A stretch of DNA of 36,187 bases, from positions 1 to 36,187 of the forward strand of contig JAVEDE010000065.1 in NCBI GenBank assembly GCA_030841105.1, in the 5' to 3' direction. The position numbers were made by a program, and so were the translations under genes. Below, piece after piece: positions 30,687 through 36,187 of this stretch; the stretch's first letter is position 1; each line of letters begins with the position of its first letter. The DNA comes from Pyrinomonadaceae bacterium (GTDB lineage Bacteria > Acidobacteriota > Blastocatellia > Pyrinomonadales > Pyrinomonadaceae). Under the pieces are notes generated by a model. The model was given only the letters and a program-made list of their open reading frames with translations, was not told the origin of the DNA and made no database searches.

Positions 30687-32207
30687 TTACCGCAGGTAGG
30701 GGACGAGCAGGCGGACGAGCGCGACGATGACGAAGACGCCCACCACGTCGAGCAGCAGCCCGTAGCGAATCATGCGGCCGAGGGGGATGTAGCCTGAGCC
30801 GTAGACGATGGCGTTGCAGGGCGTCGAGACGGGGAGCATAAAGCCTAGACTCGCGCCCATCGTCGCGCCGAGCGCAGGCTCTAGAGGGTCTGCGCCCGCC
30901 GCGCGCGAGATGGCGATGACGACGGGCACGACCATGTTAGCCGAGGCCGTGTTCGAGGTCGCTTCCGAAGTGAGCGTCGCGACGAGCGTCGAGGCGAAGA
31001 GGAGCGAGAGGCCGCCGGAGATGGGCAAATGCTTCGTCAGTCCGTAGCCGATGGCCTCGGCCAGCCCCGTCTGGAACGAGAGCACGCCGAGCGCGAAGCC
31101 GCCGCCGTAGAGCAGCACCACGCCCCAGTCAATTTTCACCGCCTCGTCCCAAGTGATCGCGCGCTCGCCCCGACGGTCGCCGGGCAAGAGAAACAAGAGC
31201 ATCGCGCCCGCGATGGCCGCCACCGCTTCGGGCACGCGGCGGTTGACCGCCTGATAAACCGCGCTCGCGTCGCCCGCGATGAGCGCGATGAAACCGGGCA
31301 CGACCCACAGCACGACCGTCGCGAGGAAGGCGATGAGCGTTGACTTCTGCCCGCGCGTCCACGCCCCCAGACGTTCGCGCTCGCGCTTGAGCATCTCGCG
31401 GCTGCCCTCGATCTCGCCGACGCCTGCCGGGCACAAAAAGTTCAGATAGAAACTGAGGTAGAGGAAGAGGATGATGACGACGGGCGTGCCGATCATCGCC
31501 CACTTGAAGAAGGGAAACTCGACGCCGACGAGTTGGCGTATGAAGCCGAGGCCAATGACGTTCGGCGGCGTGCCGATGGGCGTGGCAAGTCCGCCGATGG
31601 AGGCGGCAAACGAAGTCATCAACATCAAGCCGGTCGCGTAGCGGCGGTTGATCTTGCTCCCGCCCGCCTCCTCGTTGTCGAAGAGGAAGGCGAGGATCGC
31701 CATGCCGATGGCGAACATCATGGCGGTCGTCGCCGTGTTGGAAATCCACGCGGAGATGAAGGCCGTCACCGCGCCGAAGGCGACGAGTATTCGACCGGGT
31801 CGCGCGCCGACCCACTTGATCGAGAGCACGCCGAAGGCGAGACGCCGATCCAGACGGTGCAAGAAGATCGCCCGCGCGATGATGAACGAACCGATGAAGA
31901 GGAACATCAGCGGGTCGGCGAACGGCGCGAACACGTCGCGCGCCGGGGCGACGCGCAGCACGACGCACGCCGCCGCGCCCGCCAGCGCCGTCGCAGGCAG
32001 CGGCAGAGCCTCCGTCACCCACAGGATGACGACGGCCGCCATCACCGCTGCCAGCCGGTGCGCCTCCGGCTTCAGCGCGGGCAGCGGCAGGAGCAGCAGC
32101 AGGATGAAGACCGAGGGCGCGAGCACGAACCCGGCCGCGCGCCGCACGCGCTCGAAACGCGCCTCGCCTTCCGTGATCTGTTCGACTACGTTGAGCTTTC
32201 TGTCCAT
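30687..32207 (-). CDS. DASS/SLC13-family anion:sodium symporter
   Basis: The 506-residue protein is highly hydrophobic with about 11-13 predicted membrane helices. Both hairpin SNT motifs of the family are seen: SAWISNTATTAMM near residue 155 and TSEATSNTASANMVVPVVIA near 425. They form the substrate and sodium sites of VcINDY-like carriers. Supporting segments are ILWVTEALPLPATALAG, IGGLATPIGTPPNVIGLG and LGFMLPVSTPCNAIVYGSG. Members carry sulfate, dicarboxylates or citrate with sodium. The T-P-P-N and P-C-N spacing favours dicarboxylate-type carriers, but this is not decisive. The gene is upstream of the 2-hydroxyacid dehydrogenase (30-bp gap), consistent with uptake and use of an organic acid. 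It diverges from the KaiC-like gene across 192 bp. Confidence 0.95.
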   Translation of the reverse strand: MDRKLNVVEQITEGEARFERVRRAAGFVLAPSVFILLLLLPLPALKPEAHRLAAVMAAVVILWVTEALPLPATALAGAAACVVLRVAPARDVFAPFADPLMFLFIGSFIIARAIFLHRLDRRLAFGVLSIKWVGARPGRILVAFGAVTAFISAWISNTATTAMMFAIGMAILAFLFDNEEAGGSKINRRYATGLMLMTSFAASIGGLATPIGTPPNVIGLGFIRQLVGVEFPFFKWAMIGTPVVIILFLYLSFYLNFLCPAGVGEIEGSREMLKRERERLGAWTRGQKSTLIAFLATVVLWVVPGFIALIAGDASAVYQAVNRRVPEAVAAIAGAMLLFLLPGDRRGERAITWDEAVKIDWGVVLLYGGGFALGVLSFQTGLAEAIGYGLTKHLPISGGLSLLFASTLVATLTSEATSNTASANMVVPVVIAISRAAGADPLEPALGATMGASLGFMLPVSTPCNAIVYGSGYIPLGRMIRYGLLLDVVGVFVIVALVRLLVPYLR

Positions 32208-32399
32208 AAGTTAGCTTGTCGGTTTGCGGCGCAAGATGGATTTCCCGACCCGCCGCCACGCGCGCGATTTAGAATTTAAAACTATTCTACCGCGTGTTAC
32301 CCTGTCTCGCTCTCAAAAATATTAAACGGCATTCCAACGTCTACCGCCGCAGGCGGAAAGCGGCTGCGAATCATCGTCACCACAACGAGCGACAGGGCT

Positions 32400-33953
32400 A
32401 TGGCGAATAAAAAAACGACGACCGACAACGCACGCGGCAACACGCCTTCCGCGCCCGAAAGATTGGCGACCGGCAACGACGGCCTCGACAGCATTCTGGA
32501 AGGCGGCTTCCCCACCAACCGCCTCTATCTGGTGGAGGGCGACCCCGGCACGGGCAAGACCACGCTTGCGCTCAACTTCTTGCTCGAAGGCGCGGCGCGC
32601 GGCGAGCCGGTGCTTTACGTCACGCTCTCGGAAACCAAAGAGGAGATCGAGGACGTGGCCGCCTCGCACGGCTGGTCGCTCGACGGCATCAACATCTACG
32701 AGTTGATCCCTTCCGAAGAAACTCTCAAGGCCGAGACGCAGTACACCATTTTTCATCCTTCCGAGATGGAGTTCGGCGAGACGACGACCGCCGTGCTCGC
32801 CGAGGTGGAGCGCATCCAGCCGCGCCGCGTCGTCTTCGACTCGCTCTCGGAGATGCGCCTGCTCGCGCGCGACCCTTTGCGCTACCGGCGACAGATTCTC
32901 GCGCTCAAACAATACTTCGCGGGGCGACAGTGTACGGTGCTCCTCCTCGACGACCGCACCTCGACCGGCAGCGACTTGCAGGTGCAGTCAATTGCGCACG
33001 GCGTCGTCGAACTCGAACACCTCGCGCTCGACTACGGCGCGGAGCGGCGGCGTCTGCGCGTCGTCAAGCTGCGCGGCAGTCGTTATCGCGGGGGCTTCCA
33101 CGATTTCAAGATCGAGACGGGCGGCGTCGTCGTCTACCCGCGCCTCGTCGCGGCGGAACACCTGCAAGAGTTCACGCGCGAGATGATCACAAGCGGCGTG
33201 GCGCAGTTGGACGAGTTGCTCGGCGGCGGACTCGACCGCGGTTCGAGCACGCTGGTGCTCGGCCCGGCCGGTTCGGGCAAGTCTTCAATCGCGGCGCAGT
33301 TCGCCGCCGCCGCCGCCGAACGCGGCGAGCACGCCGCCTCTTTCATCTTCGACGAGAACGTGAACACCTACCTGACTCGCGCCGCCGGACTCGGCCGCGA
33401 GATGAGGGAACAGGTGGAGGCCGGAAACATGACGATCCAACAGATCGATCCGGCCGAACTGTCGCCCGGCGAGTTCGCGCACTTCGTCCGCCGCGCAGTG
33501 GATCGCGACGGCGCGCGCGTCGTGGTGATAGACAGTTTGAACGGCTACTTGCAGGCGATGCCCGACGAGCGTTTCCTCACCGTGCAGATGCACGAGTTGC
33601 TGACTTACCTGAACCAACAAGGCGTGGTGACGATCCTCGTCCTGGCGCAGCACGGCTTCATGGGCAGCCAGATGGGCACGCCGGTTGACGTGAGCTACTT
33701 GGCCGACACGGTGCTCATGCTGCGCTTCTTCGAGGCGCGGGGCGAGGTGCGGCGCGCGATCTCGGTTGTCAAAAAACGCACCGGGTATCATGAGAACACG
33801 ATCCGCGAGATGCGTATGTCGTCGGGCGGCATCGCCGTCGGCGAGCCGCTCAGGGAGTTTCAGGGCGTGCTGACGGGCATGCCGAATTACCGGCGACCGG
33901 CGGGGGAAGAGATGCCTGACGCGCCGGGGGAGCGTGGCGATGCCGACGCCTGA
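32400..33953 (+). CDS. KaiC-like tandem RecA-fold ATPase
   Basis: The 517-residue protein has two RecA/KaiC domains. Domain 1 (about 20-250) has Walker A VEGDPGTGKTTLALNFL, a VTLSETKEEIEDVA segment and Walker B RRVVFDSLSEMRLL. Domain 2 (about 260-490) has Walker A VLGPAGSGKSSIAAQF, then FIFDENVNTYLTRA and Walker B VVVIDSLNGYLQAM. RTGYHENTIREMRMSSGGI aligns with the KaiC region around FKMRGSWHDKAIREF. The Ser/Thr pair autophosphorylated in cyanobacterial KaiC is not clearly conserved, and no kaiA or kaiB is present. A signalling or phosphorelay role is more likely than a clock. It overlaps the downstream hybrid kinase gene by 14 bp, so the two are translationally coupled. Only a weak GGG precedes the ATG. 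Confidence 0.9.
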   Translation: MANKKTTTDNARGNTPSAPERLATGNDGLDSILEGGFPTNRLYLVEGDPGTGKTTLALNFLLEGAARGEPVLYVTLSETKEEIEDVAASHGWSLDGINIYELIPSEETLKAETQYTIFHPSEMEFGETTTAVLAEVERIQPRRVVFDSLSEMRLLARDPLRYRRQILALKQYFAGRQCTVLLLDDRTSTGSDLQVQSIAHGVVELEHLALDYGAERRRLRVVKLRGSRYRGGFHDFKIETGGVVVYPRLVAAEHLQEFTREMITSGVAQLDELLGGGLDRGSSTLVLGPAGSGKSSIAAQFAAAAAERGEHAASFIFDENVNTYLTRAAGLGREMREQVEAGNMTIQQIDPAELSPGEFAHFVRRAVDRDGARVVVIDSLNGYLQAMPDERFLTVQMHELLTYLNQQGVVTILVLAQHGFMGSQMGTPVDVSYLADTVLMLRFFEARGEVRRAISVVKKRTGYHENTIREMRMSSGGIAVGEPLREFQGVLTGMPNYRRPAGEEMPDAPGERGDADA

Positions 33954-35604
33954 GTCGGGCGGGCATGACGAGCGCGTGCTGCTGCTTGCGCCGACGGGGA
34001 GAGACGCGCACATGATCGCCAGAGTGCTCGGCGAGGCGGGCGTCTCGGCCGAGGCGTGCGGCGACATCCACGATTTTTGCCGGCAGATGTCCGAGGGGGC
34101 GGGCGCGGCCTTCATCACCGAAGAGGCGTTGGACGCCGCGGCCTTGCAGTGTCTCGTTGACGCGCTCGGCGAGCAGCCGCCGTGGTCAGACTTCCCGCTC
34201 GTCGTCCTGACCAGCGGCGGGAGCGACGCGTCGCCCAACCTGAGCCTGTTGAAGACGCTCGCCGCTGCCGGGAACGTCACGCTCATCGAACGCCCGACGC
34301 GCGTCATCACACTCGTCAGCGCGCTCCACGCTTCACTGCGCGCGCGCCGCCGCCAGTACGAGGTGCGCGAGCACCTGCTGGCGCAGCGGCGCACCGAAGA
34401 GGAGCGCGCGCTGCTCTTGGCCGAAGCCGAAGCGGCCAACCGCACGAAGGACGAGTTTCTCGCCACCATGTCGCACGAACTGCGCACGCCCATGACGGCC
34501 ATCCTCGGCTGGGCGCAACTGCTCCGCAGCCAGACGCTCAGCGCGGCCGACTACGAGCGCGCGCTGGAGATCGTCGAGCGCAACGCGCAGGCGCAAAAAA
34601 AACTGATTGACGATCTGCTCGACATCTCGCGCATCATCACGGGCAAGCTGCGCTTGGACGTGCGCCCCGTTGATGTGGCGGGCGTTGTGACGGCGACGGT
34701 TGACGCCTTGCGCCCCACGGCCGAGGCGAAGGGGATTCGTCTTCAATCGCTGCTCGACACGAAGGCTGGCCCCGTCTCCGGCGACCCCGACCGCCTTCAA
34801 CAAGTCGTCTGGAATTTGCTCTCCAACGCCATCAAGTTCACCCCGAAGGGCGGGCGCGTGCAGGTCAGGTTGGAGCGCGTCAACTCGCACGTCGAGATCA
34901 TCGTCAGCGACAGCGGCAAAGGCATCAGCGTGGAGTTTCTGCCGCACGTCTTCGACCGCTTCCGGCAGGCCGACGGCACGAGCACGCGCAGGCACGGCGG
35001 GCTGGGGCTGGGGCTGTCCATCGTCCGCCAACTCGTCGAACTGCACGGCGGCACGGTCGCGGTCGAGAGCGCGGGCGAAAATCAGGGCGCGACCTTCGTC
35101 GTGCAGTTGCCGGTGATGGTCACGAGCAGGCAACCGGAGGCCGCCGGCACGCTCCCGCGGCGACACCCGACTTCAGGCGGCGACGACCTCTCGTTCGACT
35201 GCCCGCCGTCGCTCGAAGGCTTGCACGTCCTCATCGTGGACGACGAACCGGACACGCGCCGCCTGCTGCGCACCGTGCTCGAACGCTGCGGCACGAAAGT
35301 GACGACCGCCGCGTCGGCCGTCGAGGCGCTCGCGTCCTTCACGCAGTCGAAGCCGGACATCATCATCAGCGACATCGGGATGCCGGGCGAAGACGGCTAC
35401 GAACTCATCGGCAAACTGCGCGCGGCGGAAGCGGGCAGCGGCGGCGGGCGAACCCCGGCCATCGCGCTGACGGCCTACGCGCGCGTCGAAGATCGGGTGC
35501 GCGCGCTCAACGCGGGCTTTCAAGTTCACGTCCCGAAGCCTATCGAACCCGTCGAACTGCTCGCCGTCGTCGCCAGCCTCGCCGGGCGCACGGGAAACGG
35601 TTGA
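33940..35604 (+). CDS. Hybrid histidine kinase with N-terminal pseudo-receiver
   Basis: I choose ATG 33940 since GGGGGAG lies 7 bp upstream; a GTG at 33934 would be 1 bp from it. The 554-residue protein has an N-terminal receiver-like region (about 10-130, RVLLLAPTGRDAHMIARVLG). The usual Asp acceptor position reads FITEEALD, so it appears to be a pseudo-receiver. A coiled linker follows, then HisKA with the phospho-accepting His (ATMSHELRTPMTAILGW, about residue 179). HATPase_c comes next, with the N box QVVWNLLSNAIKFTPKGG and G boxes SDSGKGIS and GLGLGLSIVRQLVELHGG. A C-terminal receiver (VLIVDDEPDTRRLL, IIISDIGMPGEDGY with the acceptor Asp, ALTAYAR, VPKPIEP) ends it. There is no membrane segment, so sensing is cytosolic. 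Overlap with the KaiC-like gene implies joint function. Confidence 0.94.
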   Translation: MPTPESGGHDERVLLLAPTGRDAHMIARVLGEAGVSAEACGDIHDFCRQMSEGAGAAFITEEALDAAALQCLVDALGEQPPWSDFPLVVLTSGGSDASPNLSLLKTLAAAGNVTLIERPTRVITLVSALHASLRARRRQYEVREHLLAQRRTEEERALLLAEAEAANRTKDEFLATMSHELRTPMTAILGWAQLLRSQTLSAADYERALEIVERNAQAQKKLIDDLLDISRIITGKLRLDVRPVDVAGVVTATVDALRPTAEAKGIRLQSLLDTKAGPVSGDPDRLQQVVWNLLSNAIKFTPKGGRVQVRLERVNSHVEIIVSDSGKGISVEFLPHVFDRFRQADGTSTRRHGGLGLGLSIVRQLVELHGGTVAVESAGENQGATFVVQLPVMVTSRQPEAAGTLPRRHPTSGGDDLSFDCPPSLEGLHVLIVDDEPDTRRLLRTVLERCGTKVTTAASAVEALASFTQSKPDIIISDIGMPGEDGYELIGKLRAAEAGSGGGRTPAIALTAYARVEDRVRALNAGFQVHVPKPIEPVELLAVVASLAGRTGNG

Positions 35605-35730
35605 GCGTCACACTCTGAACCCGTCAAACAGATTGCCCGCGCCGGGCAACTTTGCGCCCTCTCACACATCTAATTTCCCGACGCCCCCCGCGACTCAAAA
35701 CACTTATAAAATCAGGGAGTTTTTGAATAA

Positions 35731-36117
35731 ATGACGCGAAAAACTTTTCTCGCCGTGGCTCTCGTTCTGTCACTTTTCGGCGCGACCGCCGTCGTCGCCC
35801 AGACCGGCGCGGGCATCCAAAATCGCGGCCATGCGCCGACGCGTCCGGACGGACTCGGCCGCCTCGATCTGCGTGTGGCCGACGCCGACGGGCGACCCGT
35901 CAAAGGCGCGCAGGCCAAGCTCAGCTCCGAACGTCCCGGCGGTTTCTTCTGCGAGACGTGGAACAGTTCCGACGCGAACGGCGTCGCCGTCCTCCCGCCG
36001 CTGCACGTCGGCAAGTTGAAGTTGGTGGTGAAGGCCGCAGGCTACCGCACGCAAACAATCGAAGTCGCACCGGGCGCGCTCTCCCAACCCGTGCGCGTCA
36101 CGCTCGCACGCGCCTGA
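35731..36117 (+). CDS. Small secreted protein with carboxypeptidase-regulatory-like fold
   Basis: The 128-residue protein has a signal peptide (MTRKTFLAVALVLSLFGATA, cleaved near VVAQ). A single beta-sandwich of the carboxypeptidase-regulatory/Cna-B type follows: LDLRVADADGRPVKGAQAKL, DANGVAVLPPLHVGKLKLVV and AAGYRTQTIEVAPG. Such domains often serve as periplasmic or surface modules and as N-terminal parts of TonB receptors, but here the domain stands alone. It starts 126 bp after the kinase gene, in a separate, less GC-rich spacer with a GGGAG ribosome site, so it may have its own promoter. Function is not readable. Confidence 0.82.
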   Translation: MTRKTFLAVALVLSLFGATAVVAQTGAGIQNRGHAPTRPDGLGRLDLRVADADGRPVKGAQAKLSSERPGGFFCETWNSSDANGVAVLPPLHVGKLKLVVKAAGYRTQTIEVAPGALSQPVRVTLARA

Positions 36118-36167
36118 ACGCGCGACCAACCAATTAACTAACGACAATCAACTGAAGCCCGCGCCGC

Positions 36168-36187
36168 TCGGATGTCATGACATCCGA
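36168..36187. repeat. Perfect 20-bp palindrome at the window end
   Basis: TCGGATGTCATGACATCCGA is an uninterrupted palindrome directly at the right edge. It could be half of a longer hairpin, a terminator or an operator. What follows is outside the window. Confidence 0.6.

Noticed and set aside
32400..33953. Circadian clock KaiC
   Set aside because: No kaiA or kaiB genes, and the paired Ser/Thr autophosphorylation sites are not clearly conserved; KaiC-like signalling ATPase is the safer call.

Overview
The window is a G+C-rich bacterial chromosome segment, with lower-GC patches at about 7.0-7.7 kb and 16.7-18.0 kb. The gene set suggests an Acidobacteriota member, perhaps a Blastocatellia/Pyrinomonadaceae relative. 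It includes an Oar-like TonB-dependent receptor with an N-terminal carboxypeptidase-regulatory domain, PD40 propellers, a DUF1015 gene beside serA/serC, a KaiC-like ATPase with a hybrid kinase, and a cytosolic sulfite-oxidase-like protein. This placement is inferred from gene content only; there is no rRNA or tRNA marker.

Layout. 1-6.9 kb (minus strand): DUF1015, an OmpA-like protein, SerA, an SDR, SerC, a PD40 propeller and a truncated M28 peptidase, with serine biosynthesis as the core. 7.06-8.18 kb (plus): a pentapeptide-repeat/TIR protein, then a 21-bp-period tandem array (8.3-8.6 kb). 8.7-15.3 kb (plus): a probable metal-handling cassette. It holds a Cys/His-rich exported protein, a TonB-dependent receptor, an Asp-box propeller with a CPCC motif, and a Spy/CpxP-like His-tailed protein behind a MerR-type operator-promoter, followed by pterin carbinolamine dehydratase. 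15.4-19.7 kb (minus): a MoxR-type AAA+ ATPase and its VWA partner, separated by a HicB-like antitoxin, an orphan coiled-coil gene and a VapBC-like pair.

19.8-25.2 kb (minus): a Nudix/metallo-beta-lactamase fusion, an HtrA lipoprotein protease, an MscS-type channel, a sulfite-oxidase-like enzyme and an unknown protein. 25.4-29.6 kb (plus): a cytosolic zinc-ribbon subtilase, a second 20-21-bp tandem array, a GNAT pseudogene, a PqqD-like/2OG-Fe(II) oxygenase and a small acidic protein. 29.7-32.2 kb (minus): a 2-hydroxyacid dehydrogenase and a DASS anion transporter. 32.4-36.1 kb (plus): a KaiC-like ATPase overlapping a hybrid histidine kinase, then a small secreted protein.

The most unusual non-coding content falls in two classes. 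The first is two long arrays of degenerate units repeating every 20-22 bp, about two helical turns. The second is at least seven intergenic hairpins built from short tandem words such as GTGACAAGTGAC in inverted arms. Several of these fill the whole space between genes and supply the stop codon of the neighbouring gene. The metal cassette with its operator, the TIR protein with its internal composition break, and the toxin-antitoxin genes lodged between MoxR and VWA are the best protein-level leads.
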